A stretch of DNA of 6,823 bases from Deltaproteobacteria bacterium (lineage in GTDB: Bacteria > Desulfobacterota > Deferrimicrobia > Deferrimicrobiales > Deferrimicrobiaceae). The stretch is taken from the NCBI GenBank assembly GCA_017889845.1, contig JAGGAJ010000096.1:1-6823 (forward strand), in the 5' to 3' direction. Both the position numbers and the translations under genes were made by a program. The notes under the pieces were generated by a model. That model was not told where the DNA came from, searched no databases, and was given only the letters and a program-made list of their open reading frames with translations. Positions 1 to 5,523 of the stretch are shown one piece after another (positions within the stretch are counted from its first letter, which is position 1; each line of letters begins with the position of its first letter).

Positions 1-1021
1 ACGCGGTCTCCAGTCCTCCCGGCTGTTCCGTTCCGACCCCGCCGGCGATCAGGAGGGGACGCTTCGCGGCCACGAGCCGATCCGCGATCTCCGCAACCGC
101 CTCCGTCGGGATGCCCGTCTCCCGGGACACTTTCTCCGCGGTCGTCTCTGGGAAGGCGGCAAGGAGTTCCCCGGGCAGCCCGCTCTTCGGGGTCCTCCGG
201 CCCACAACCTCCCGGAGCAGGAAAGAGAGGAGAATCCGCTCCGCCCCCGGGGCGACGGTGAATCTTCGGTCTGCATTGGCCCCGGTGAGCGACATGTGGG
301 GCTCCACGTGGTACCAGAGGAACTCTCCACCGGCCCTGGCCGACGATATACTCCGGGTATAGGCGACAGGAGAGACGTAGGTTTCGATGAGATCCGCGCC
401 GACCGTCAGCAGGAAATCGGATTCCTCGATCCGGTAGCGGGGCACGTCCCTCTCACCGAACAGGAGGGCGTTCGCCTCCTTCACGCCGGTGTGGGAGTAC
501 ACTTCGTATTCCGGGAGTCGCTCGATCCCCAGCCGTTCGCACGCGGCATCGGCGAGCCGGGAGAGAGAGCCGGTCGTCCGGCCGGACAGGAAAAGGTTTT
601 TCCGCCCCTTCTCCCGGGAGCCTTTCAGGGATTCCGCCACCCGGGAAAACGCTTCCTCCCAGGGGATGGGCCGGAGTTTCCCGCCGTCCCGGGCCATGGG
701 GGTGCGCAGCCTCTCCGGATGATAAAGGCGGTACAGGGAGGATTGGCCCCGGACGCACAGTCCGCCGTCGTTCACCGGATGCCCCGGGATCCCCTCCAGC
801 TTGACCGGCCGCCCCTCCCGCACCCTCGCCAGCACCCCGCAGCCGGCGGGGCATTCCGTGCACGTAGAGGGGTGGAAGCTCGCCTCCCCGGGGACGATCC
901 CCTCCTCCGGCGGGAGGAGGTAGGAGGTGAATTTCGCGGAACGGTTCGGCGACCCGCACGCCGACATCACCGTGGAGCCGGAGATCACGCCGAGGAGCCA
1001 AAGGAAGTCCCTTCGCTTCAT
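1..1021 (-). CDS. actB: Tat-exported molybdopterin-oxidoreductase family subunit, ActB/QrcB-like (partial, C-terminus outside window)
   Basis: The frame is open for 340 codons from ATG 1021 to the window edge. The N-terminus carries a Tat motif (RRDFL, residues 3-7), a hydrophobic stretch and a lipobox-like VMSAC with Cys22, so the product is probably exported folded and possibly lipid-anchored. Next comes the N-terminal [4Fe-4S] motif of the molybdopterin oxidoreductase family: C54-x2-C57-x3-C61-x27-C89, followed by VRGQSSLYRLYHPERLRTPM, the usual start of the domain. A strong AGGGAGAGG ribosome site (1022-1030) fixes the start. The gene lies 9 bp behind a pentaheme cytochrome gene, the order seen in alternative complex III (actA-actB) and Qrc (qrcA-qrcB). 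In those complexes this subunit is a periplasmic scaffold that lacks molybdenum and passes electrons between quinol and cytochromes. Whether it is fused to a ferredoxin domain (ActB) or separate (QrcB) cannot be seen, so the symbol is provisional. Confidence 0.88.
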   Translation of the reverse strand, partial: MKRRDFLWLLGVISGSTVMSACGSPNRSAKFTSYLLPPEEGIVPGEASFHPSTCTECPAGCGVLARVREGRPVKLEGIPGHPVNDGGLCVRGQSSLYRLYHPERLRTPMARDGGKLRPIPWEEAFSRVAESLKGSREKGRKNLFLSGRTTGSLSRLADAACERLGIERLPEYEVYSHTGVKEANALLFGERDVPRYRIEESDFLLTVGADLIETYVSPVAYTRSISSARAGGEFLWYHVEPHMSLTGANADRRFTVAPGAERILLSFLLREVVGRRTPKSGLPGELLAAFPETTAEKVSRETGIPTEAVAEIADRLVAAKRPLLIAGGVGTEQPGGLETA

Positions 1022-1030
1022 CCTCTCCCT
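1022..1030 (-). promoter_or_regulatory. Ribosome binding site of the ActB-like gene
   Basis: On the minus strand the whole 9-bp gap between the pentaheme cytochrome stop and ATG 1021 reads AGGGAGAGG, a strong Shine-Dalgarno sequence. It supports this start and tight translational linkage of the two genes. Confidence 0.7.
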
Positions 1031-1546
1031 CTACTTATGGCAGGTGGCGCAGTCGCGGGACGCCCCGCGGACCCTGTGGCACGACACGCACCACCCCATG
1101 ACCAGCTCGTTCACCCGCCGGACCCTTTTCATGCCGGCCACGTCCCCGTGGCACGTCGCGCACGCAAGCCCCGCCTTGATGTGCCGCTTGTGGGAGAAGT
1201 AGATGAAATCCGGCAGTGCGTATACCCGCACCCACTGGACGGGCCGCTTTTCCTCGTAGTGACGGGTGAGCTTCCGGATCTCCTCCCGTTCGGTGGCGAT
1301 CGTACTGTGGCACCCCATGCACGTCGAAAGCGGGGGGGCCCCCGCGGACCGCGCCCGGTCCGCATAGGCGTGGCAGTGCGTGCAGGGGATCTGCAGCTGC
1401 CCCGCGTGGACCGTGTGCGGGAAGGCGATCGGCTGCGCGGGCGCCGGGTCGGTGCGGTGCCAGAGGTACCAGAGCCCCGCCACGAGCAGGACGGAAAGAC
1501 CGAAATACCCGATGGCCGCGATGGCGACGAGCGTCTTCTTCAACAC
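1031..1546 (-). CDS. actA: Membrane-anchored pentaheme cytochrome c, ActA-like
   Basis: This 171-residue protein has one N-terminal hydrophobic anchor (about residues 5-28) and a periplasmic part with five CxxCH haem-binding motifs: C55, C76, C129, C153 and C166. Extra histidines (H44, H47, H119, H122) and M150 are candidate distal ligands. Size, haem number, the class III/cytochrome c7-like spacing and the segment VQWVRVYALPDFIYFSHKRH agree with ActA of alternative complex III, the subunit that passes electrons from the FeS chain to a soluble or oxidase-bound acceptor. QrcA is a related multihaem alternative. The gene sits directly in front of the molybdopterin-family subunit and 39 bp behind the membrane-cytochrome gene. 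The start is GTG 1546 or TTG 1543: GGGAG at 1549-1553 lies 2 nt from the first and 5 nt from the second, so TTG may be the one used. The difference is one residue. Confidence 0.93.
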   Translation of the reverse strand: MLKKTLVAIAAIGYFGLSVLLVAGLWYLWHRTDPAPAQPIAFPHTVHAGQLQIPCTHCHAYADRARSAGAPPLSTCMGCHSTIATEREEIRKLTRHYEEKRPVQWVRVYALPDFIYFSHKRHIKAGLACATCHGDVAGMKRVRRVNELVMGWCVSCHRVRGASRDCATCHK

Positions 1547-1585
1547 CTCTCCCGGATGGGACGGATTTCCGTTCCGGCCCCGCGC

Positions 1586-2878
1586 CTACTTGCCGGTCTT
1601 GACCTTCGACAGCAGGTACCGGGCGACCGCGTCGACCTCGTCCTCCTTGATGGCCGGCTTCGGCATCGCCGGGTAGGCGGGGTTTACCTTGACCGGGTTC
1701 CCGATGAACGTTTTCAGCTTTGCGACGTCCCCCTTGTACTTCGGCACGACCTCGTTCAGCGGGGGGCCGACGACCTTGGCGTCAAACCGGTGGCAGACCG
1801 AGCATACGGTGTCGAACACCTTCTTCCCCTTCTCCAGTGCCGCCGCGTCCCCCGACGCGGTTTTCCCGGCGGCCTTTCCTTCCTTGGAAACGGTTTCGGC
1901 CGCAAGCGGCCCCGGTGGAGCGGAAATCCCCTGGAAGGCGTTGGCGACGGCCGTCTGGTAGCACAGGATCACGGCGAGGAACATGAGGACAAACAGTGCC
2001 GAAACGCGGTCCCCCGGCCTGCTTTCCTCTTTCCCCGGGAGAAGGCAGAGCAGGGCGAATACGGCCAGTGCCAGGATCGGAACGGACGCTGCCATAATGA
2101 ACACCTCCGTGGACATCCCCGTGGCGGGGAGTGATATCAGGTCCAGAACGACGAGCGCCGGGACCGCCAGCGCGCCGATCAGGGAAAGGGTTGTTCCGGC
2201 GGCGCGGACGCGGGTCTCGTAATCGGGGTCCCGGCCTCCTGCCTTCGCGTTCGCCCGTGCGAGAAAGCGCAGGATGATTCCCCCGGTCAGCCCGAAGGAC
2301 AACGCGAGGAACAGGAGAAACCCGACCAGGGAGTTCCAGGAAAGGAGGAAAACCAGGTTGCTTCGGATCAGGGGCAGCTTGGCGGGATTCACGAGGGCCC
2401 CAAGCAGCAGGAACAGCAGGCCGGCGGCGGAAACCATCGCCAGGAGCCCCGCCGCCCCGGCGCGGAACGGGGCAGGGGGCAGCTCCGCCGTTTTCTGGAT
2501 GGCCGACCGGTACAGGGAGAGCAGCAGGCACCCCGCGAGGAGGGCTCCGAACGGGACGACCCAGGCGAATGCCGGGAGAGGGCTTTGTCCTCCGAGGATC
2601 CGCTGGCAGGAATAGACGATGGCCGGATACGGAAGGATGCCGAAGAGGAGCAGGACCCACCGGTTTCCGGTCACGGCCTCGATCGATTCCCGGGACAGGC
2701 GCAGAGACCGGTCATCCCGGTTTTCCCTTCCGGAGACGTTCAGGATCAGGGAGGCCGCCGATCCGGCGATGACGATCCCGAGGAGCGGGAGGCAGAAGAG
2801 CAGGGATGCGGTAAGGAGGAAGCGGAGTACGAGAAACGTGTCCGGCGAGAGGGCTTGCGGGGTTCCGGGAGGGGCCAT
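1586..2878 (-). CDS. Eight-helix membrane protein with C-terminal monohaem cytochrome c domain
   Basis: In 430 residues there are about eight predicted membrane helices (roughly 15-46, 73-94, 103-124, 143-164, 174-206, 230-251, 258-281, 293-316). A flexible Ala/Lys-rich linker (318-350) leads to a class I cytochrome c domain with haem motif C359SVCH363 and probable axial Met405 (YPAMPKP). H363 is the only histidine in the whole protein, so the membrane part cannot carry histidine-ligated haem b and is not a cytochrome b or bd subunit. The cytochrome domain must be periplasmic; eight helices then put the N-terminus outside too. ATG 2878 is the first possible start because an in-frame TAG lies at 2882-2884. 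The sequence in front (TAGGGA abutting ATG) is a poor ribosome site. The gene is upstream of and co-directional with the ActA-like cytochrome, so it may act as electron exit or partner of that complex. I do not recognise the membrane domain. Confidence 0.85.
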   Translation of the reverse strand: MAPPGTPQALSPDTFLVLRFLLTASLLFCLPLLGIVIAGSAASLILNVSGRENRDDRSLRLSRESIEAVTGNRWVLLLFGILPYPAIVYSCQRILGGQSPLPAFAWVVPFGALLAGCLLLSLYRSAIQKTAELPPAPFRAGAAGLLAMVSAAGLLFLLLGALVNPAKLPLIRSNLVFLLSWNSLVGFLLFLALSFGLTGGIILRFLARANAKAGGRDPDYETRVRAAGTTLSLIGALAVPALVVLDLISLPATGMSTEVFIMAASVPILALAVFALLCLLPGKEESRPGDRVSALFVLMFLAVILCYQTAVANAFQGISAPPGPLAAETVSKEGKAAGKTASGDAAALEKGKKVFDTVCSVCHRFDAKVVGPPLNEVVPKYKGDVAKLKTFIGNPVKVNPAYPAMPKPAIKEDEVDAVARYLLSKVKTGK

Positions 2879-2881
2879 TCC

Positions 2882-2959
2882 CTACCGCCCGGGGAAAACC
2901 GGAATAGACAGGATGGGCGGTGCTGCGGCGATGACGGCCTGCTGACGCTTCCGTGTCAT
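2882..2959 (-). CDS. Possible 25-residue small ORF directly before the membrane-cytochrome gene
   Basis: ATG 2959 follows an AGAGGA ribosome site (2963-2968, spacing 3 nt) and opens a 25-codon frame rich in Ala, Pro and Arg/Lys. It ends with TAG at 2882-2884. The stop is separated by one codon (GGA) from ATG 2878 and is in the same reading frame as the following gene. The small ORF may therefore be a translational-coupling leader for a downstream gene with a weak ribosome site. It could also be the original N-terminus, cut off by a nonsense mutation or a base-call error. It has no recognisable domain and only modest third-position GC bias. Confidence 0.35.
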   Translation of the reverse strand: MTRKRQQAVIAAAPPILSIPVFPGR

Positions 2960-3013
2960 CGGTCCTCTTTCCGGCGATGTAAGGTGAACGTCGACCGGTA
3001 CCGCGTCCCGATT

Positions 3014-4162
3014 TTATCCCAGTTGGCGGGGGAGGGGAGAGGTTTTTTTCTCCGGGGATCCTCCCAGGAGGCGGTCGCCGACCTCCGCGCACAGCACCCC
3101 GAACGGCAGGTACCCGGCATACCCGGGGAGGGGCATCTCGAAGACATGGAGCGCGTCGACGTACGGGATGGCGTATACCCACTTCGCGAGGCTCCCGAAG
3201 TTCCACATCTCCCAGAAGAACCCGCACGCGAGGGCCGCGAGGGACGACGCGGCGAAGGGGCGCCAGTCCCCGGCGGAGATCCCGGAGAGAGCGTGGACCT
3301 CTCCACGGAGGGCGGGGAGGGCGACGAGGATCGCCGGCGGGGCGACCCAGACCAGCGGGAAGACGACGTCGGGCACGACACCGACGGCGAGGAGACCTGC
3401 GCAGGAGAGGAGCAGCGCCGCGGCCGCGCCCGCCCGCGGGTGTGCCGGGGAGAGCGGGCGCCATCCGCAAAACGCCCCGTCGACGCGCGGGAAGGAGAGC
3501 AAAAGTTCGCGGGTCGACAGCACCGCGGGGAGCACGGTCGCGAAGGGGAGAGTGGCGAAGAGAAAATATTCCCCCGCGCCGAATCCGGGCGGCTCCAGGT
3601 AATACCAGTTCCCGACGAACCGGTTGAGGTACTCGAAGCACCACCAGAAGGCGGCACTGGCCGGAAACAGCAGGAGGAATCGACGGGTGCGGGACAGCAG
3701 CAGGCACTCCCCGGTCCTCCGGAAGGAAAGCGCGTTGACGACGACGATGTGGGAAAGCCACAGGGGAGTGAAGGTGTGCGCCTGGAGCGCCTCCATCCAG
3801 GGCAACCGGGTCCACGCGAGGAGCCACGAAAAGGCCATCGCGGCCAGGCCGGCCCACCCCCACCGCGGGAAGGGGCGGAGGGCCTTCCGGGGCTCCCCCT
3901 CCGGCCGGAAGTTGACCAGTCGATGGAGGAAAGGCGCAGTCGCGGCGAGGATGAGGACCGAAAGGCCGAGGAAGACCGGCAGGGAGAACGGGGCGTGCAG
4001 GATGTCCGGCGTCCTCGGGGGAAACTGAAGGTACGGCGAGAGCGGCTTCCCCGCGATCGCCGCCCCCGCCAGCGGCAGGAGCAGGATAAGGACCGCTGCG
4101 GAACTGAGACGGATGAAGGTCCCCTTGGGGATTCCTATCTCAGGCAGTACGGATTGTTTCAT
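3014..4162 (-). CDS. Polytopic membrane protein of unknown function with internally duplicated module
   Basis: With ATG 4162 the product has 382 residues and about nine or ten hydrophobic segments, starting at residues 17-38. It contains two related blocks, roughly residues 130-221 and 265-366. Each has a F-x-P-L region followed by the signature E-x2-N-x(5-6)-W-x-Y (E177/N180/W186/Y188 and E318/N321/W328/Y330), and each ends in a hydrophobic LPF segment. The same frame can be extended to TTG 4231, but the extra 23 residues are hydrophilic, lack a ribosome site and precede a normal membrane-protein N-terminus, so ATG is preferred. Even this start has no clear Shine-Dalgarno sequence. The gene is the first visible one of the cytochrome operon, 54 bp before the small ORF. 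No haem, metal or Fe-S motif is seen, and I cannot name the family. Confidence 0.82.
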   Translation of the reverse strand: MKQSVLPEIGIPKGTFIRLSSAAVLILLLPLAGAAIAGKPLSPYLQFPPRTPDILHAPFSLPVFLGLSVLILAATAPFLHRLVNFRPEGEPRKALRPFPRWGWAGLAAMAFSWLLAWTRLPWMEALQAHTFTPLWLSHIVVVNALSFRRTGECLLLSRTRRFLLLFPASAAFWWCFEYLNRFVGNWYYLEPPGFGAGEYFLFATLPFATVLPAVLSTRELLLSFPRVDGAFCGWRPLSPAHPRAGAAAALLLSCAGLLAVGVVPDVVFPLVWVAPPAILVALPALRGEVHALSGISAGDWRPFAASSLAALACGFFWEMWNFGSLAKWVYAIPYVDALHVFEMPLPGYAGYLPFGVLCAEVGDRLLGGSPEKKTSPLPRQLG

Positions 4163-4213
4163 TTCATGATTGTGCCATTCCGCGACCGCAATTGTCGCAT
4201 GTGTCTTGCCTGA

Positions 4214-4230
4214 TGCGGGGCTCCCCCGCA
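4214..4230. repeat. Perfect 7-bp inverted repeat between divergent units
   Basis: TGCGGGG and CCCCGCA flank a 3-nt CTC loop. The hairpin lies about 50 bp upstream of the membrane-protein start (minus strand) and at the head of the plus-strand remnant. There is no T-run on either side, so it is not a convincing terminator. A regulatory role for the minus-strand operon is possible but unproven. Confidence 0.4.
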
Positions 4231-4360
4231 ATCTCTTGAAGGTGTACAGGGCTGGAAGAGGATAGTCCGGCCTCCCCGTCCGCTCGAGGCCATCGAGGCG
4301 GATATCCGGAGAATCGAAAAGGAGATCCTGGAGATGCTGGCCGAGGCGACCGGAAAATAA
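4214..4360 (+). pseudogene. 3' remnant of an unidentified gene (coiled-coil C-terminus)
   Basis: An open frame of 48 codons runs from just after TGA 4211-4213 to TAA 4358-4360, with no ATG or GTG at a sensible start. Its second half has strong third-position G/C bias and translates to a charged amphipathic helix (PLEAIEADIRRIEKEILEML, then AEATGK and stop), typical of a real protein C-terminus. The 5' part is missing: the frame stops where the divergent membrane-protein gene begins. The tail vaguely recalls C-termini of DNA methylase or restriction subunits, but this is too weak to name. It probably marks an old deletion or insertion boundary. Confidence 0.4.
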
Positions 4361-4383
4361 CCACCGCGTTCCCTGGCCCTCGA

Positions 4384-4412
4384 TTGCAAAAATACGGAAT
4401 ATCGGATAAACT
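4384..4412 (+). promoter_or_regulatory. Putative sigma-70 promoter of the toxin-antitoxin operon
   Basis: TTGCAA (4384-4389) and TAAACT (4407-4412) each match the -35 and -10 consensus at four of six positions, with a 17-bp spacer. This is an AT-rich island in GC-rich DNA, just upstream of the antitoxin. The -10 box directly follows the first operator-like repeat, and the expected start of transcription falls in the second, which fits autorepression. Confidence 0.5.
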
Positions 4413-4431
4413 GCATTACGGAATATCGGAT
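4393..4431 (+). repeat. Tandem 15-bp operator-like direct repeats upstream of the antitoxin
   Basis: TACGGAATATCGGAT occurs twice without mismatch, at 4393-4407 and 4417-4431. The two copies are 24 bp apart start to start (a little over two helical turns). They overlap the putative promoter and end 2 bp before the GGAGG ribosome site of the antitoxin. AbrB-type antitoxins usually repress their own operon by binding such sites, so these are the best candidate operators. Confidence 0.7.
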
Positions 4432-4432
4432 T

Positions 4433-4437
4433 GGAGG
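4433..4437 (+). promoter_or_regulatory. Ribosome binding site of the antitoxin
   Basis: GGAGG lies 6 nt before ATG 4444. It decides the start over the in-frame upstream TTG at 4384, which would add 20 residues encoded by the promoter and operator repeats. Confidence 0.8.
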
Positions 4438-4443
4438 CGCTCC

Positions 4444-4695
4444 ATGAAAGAGAATATCGTCGTTTCCGGGAGAGGGCAGATCACCCTGCCGGCGTCCATG
4501 CGGAGACGCCTCGGGATCAAGGAGGGGAGCGTCCTGGTCGTCGAGGACCGGAAAGGGGAGCTGGTGCTTCGGCCGGCGGCCGTTGTGGAGTTGGACGCCT
4601 ACACGGACGAAGAGGTTGCCCGGTGGGATCGGGAAGACCGGCTTGCGCCGGGTGAGCGGTCCGGGATCTTGAAGAAGCTGGGTCGTACGCGTTGA
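4444..4695 (+). CDS. AbrB/MazE/SpoVT-type antitoxin (VapB-like)
   Basis: This 83-residue protein has an N-terminal swapped-hairpin AbrB domain: about residues 5-40, with the typical VSGRGQITLPASMRRRLGI and then KEGSVLVVEDRKGELVLRP. A C-terminal arm of about 35 acidic/basic residues (YTDEEVARWDREDRLAPGER) is the part expected to wrap around and inhibit the toxin. The N-terminal domain should dimerise and bind the operator repeats just upstream. The stop TGA overlaps the toxin start by 4 nt (TTGA), the usual antitoxin-first arrangement with translational coupling. The neighbouring PIN-domain gene makes the VapB role clear, although AbrB-type antitoxins also pair with other toxin families. Confidence 0.9.
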   Translation: MKENIVVSGRGQITLPASMRRRLGIKEGSVLVVEDRKGELVLRPAAVVELDAYTDEEVARWDREDRLAPGERSGILKKLGRTR

Positions 4696-5105
4696 TCCGC
4701 CTTTTCCTTGACTCGAACGTCCTGTTCACGGCCGCCCACAACCCGGAAGGGAAGGCTTCCCTCGTCGTCGAACTGGCCGCGGAGGGTCATTGGGAGGTTG
4801 TGACCAGCGCGTATTGCCTGGCGGAAGCGCGATGGAACCTGGAACGGAAGCATCCTGCGGTTCTTGGCAGGTTATCCGGGATCCTCCGGGCAATCCGCCT
4901 CGTTCCGGACGTGGCGGGAGAGAGGTGCGCGCTTTCGCTTCCGGAGAAGGATCGGCCTGTATTCGCCGCGGCGCAGCGATGCAAGGTCACCCACATTCTC
5001 ACAGGAGATCGACGTCATTTCGGCCCGTACATGAACAAGGCGAAGGAGACGAAGGGGATCGTCGTGCAAACCGTCGGAGATTTCCTCGCGGGTATCCGGA
5101 AATAA
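4692..5105 (+). CDS. PIN-domain ribonuclease toxin (VapC-like)
   Basis: This 137-residue single-domain protein has the acidic residues of a PIN nuclease in the right order: D7 (LFLDSNVLF), E45 (LAEARWN), D87 (EKDRPVFAAA) and D106 (ILTGDRRHF). These coordinate Mg2+ or Mn2+, and VapC-type toxins use them to cleave RNA (tRNA, rRNA or mRNA), which stops translation when the antitoxin is lost. The length is normal for the family and all four acidic residues are kept, so the toxin looks active. The start is TTG 4692, overlapping the antitoxin stop as TTGA. The rare start and the overlap would keep toxin output below antitoxin. The RNA target cannot be read from sequence. Confidence 0.92.
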   Translation: MIRLFLDSNVLFTAAHNPEGKASLVVELAAEGHWEVVTSAYCLAEARWNLERKHPAVLGRLSGILRAIRLVPDVAGERCALSLPEKDRPVFAAAQRCKVTHILTGDRRHFGPYMNKAKETKGIVVQTVGDFLAGIRK

Positions 5106-5120
5106 CACCTCCGTGGACCC

Positions 5121-5134
5121 GTCAGGTTCCTGAC
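5121..5134. repeat. Perfect inverted repeat GTCAGG-TT-CCTGAC
   Basis: Two 6-bp arms are separated by TT, 15 bp after the toxin stop codon and immediately before an ATG (5135) of a doubtful short frame. It is operator-like in shape; there is no T-run, so it is an unlikely terminator. Confidence 0.45.
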
Positions 5135-5241
5135 ATGATTCGGGGCAGGCAAATGCGCTGTTTCCCTTCGGGTAAGAAAACCGATCTGCCTGATGGTGCG
5201 GTCTATTACGCCATGGAGAACATAGAACCGACAAAGTAACG

Positions 5242-5257
5242 GACCCCGTGCAGGGTC
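5242..5257. repeat. Short inverted repeat GACCC-N6-GGGTC
   Basis: A 5-bp stem with a 6-nt loop, just after the TAA that ends the doubtful short frame. Such a short GC stem could arise by chance here; it is listed because it joins four other perfect inverted repeats in the same 450 bp. Confidence 0.25.
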
Positions 5258-5292
5258 GGCATCCGGCGCACTTCCGCGGGTTCTTTGATCAG

Positions 5293-5317
5293 GATTGTTG
5301 GCACTTTGCCAACAATC
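5293..5317. terminator. Strong 10-bp perfect hairpin, possible terminator or operator
   Basis: Arms GATTGTTGGC and GCCAACAATC enclose a 5-nt ACTTT loop, and the flanking bases can add one G-T and one A-T pair. On the plus strand it is followed by only TTT, so it would be a weak intrinsic terminator for the toxin-antitoxin transcript, about 190 bp downstream of the toxin. The AT-richer, perfectly symmetric sequence equally fits a binding site for a dimeric regulator. Confidence 0.5.
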
Positions 5318-5366
5318 TTTGAGAATACCCCCCGCGGAATACCCGGCCCCTGGTTCCTGCCGATAA

Positions 5367-5471
5367 CCATTGCATTACAGGGCGACCGGCCCCGGTTGGC
5401 AGGGGCGGATCAACGAGGCGCTGAAAAAGGCGGCGTTCGGACGGCCGCCCCGGAAGGGGAGGGCGGCGTAG
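5367..5471 (+). pseudogene. C-terminal remnant of a BrnA-type (COG3514) antitoxin
   Basis: Between TAA 5364-5366 and TAG 5469-5471 the plus strand encodes HYRATGPGWQGRINEALKKA and a basic tail. This matches the conserved C-terminal end of BrnA-type antitoxins, in which a short helix is followed by a RATGxGWQxRIN-type motif and a final ALxxA helix. BrnA normally represses and neutralises the BrnT ribonuclease toxin. Here the upstream half is absent: a stop precedes the motif, none of the three forward frames before it looks like the rest of BrnA, and no BrnT-like sequence is in the window. A TTG at 5370 could in principle start a 33-residue peptide, but it lacks a ribosome site. It is best read as a decayed antitoxin. 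Confidence 0.6.
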
Positions 5472-5490
5472 GCGAGGTTCTCCCCACGCA

Positions 5491-5523
5491 CGGATGCAGG
5501 CATCCGCCGATCGTGTAGATCGG
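5491..5523. repeat. Two abutting perfect inverted repeats before the lipoprotein gene
   Basis: CGGATGC-AG-GCATCCG (5491-5506) is followed without a gap by CCGATC-GTGTA-GATCGG (5507-5523). The pair ends 36 bp before the preferred lipoprotein start and covers the alternative ATG at 5494, an argument against that start. They could be a double operator, a paired RNA hairpin in the leader, or an extragenic palindromic element. Confidence 0.55.

Noticed and set aside
2100..2114. A 15-mer (AACACCTCCGTGGAC) shared with 5104-5118
   Set aside because: One copy lies inside the membrane-cytochrome coding region and the other spans the end of the toxin gene. There is no extended similarity or inverted structure, so coincidence is the simplest reading.
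296..2134. A 612-codon open frame on the plus strand across the cytochrome genes
   Set aside because: It is antisense to genes with five CxxCH motifs, a cytochrome c domain and a Tat/Fe-S protein. Its product is a low-complexity Arg/Gly/Pro-rich chain without domains, as expected of antisense frames in GC-rich DNA.
1586..2878. Cytochrome bd or cytochrome b identity for the membrane-cytochrome protein
   Set aside because: Both need membrane histidines for haem b; this protein has none.
4165..4180. TGGCAC on the minus strand as a sigma-54 -24 element for the cytochrome operon
   Set aside because: No TTGC-type -12 element follows at the required 5-bp distance, and the site overlaps the start codon region.
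2585..4213. A 542-codon plus-strand open frame opposite the membrane-protein genes
   Set aside because: Extremely Arg/Glu/Gly-rich with no domain; the minus strand carries clear membrane-helix patterns with ribosome sites.
4163..4231. TTG 4231 as start of the duplicated membrane protein
   Set aside because: It would add 23 hydrophilic residues without a convincing ribosome site, part of them encoded next to a hairpin; ATG 4162 gives a normal membrane-protein N-terminus.
5135..5239. A 34-codon frame after the toxin gene as a real small gene
   Set aside because: ATG 5135 follows a palindrome without a Shine-Dalgarno sequence, the internal ATG 5153 has only a weak GGCAGG, and the product resembles nothing I know; it may be part of a decayed locus.
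5297..5312. TTGGCAC in the 5293-5317 hairpin as a sigma-54 promoter
   Set aside because: The -12 part is not matched on either strand; the sequence is explained by the perfect dyad.
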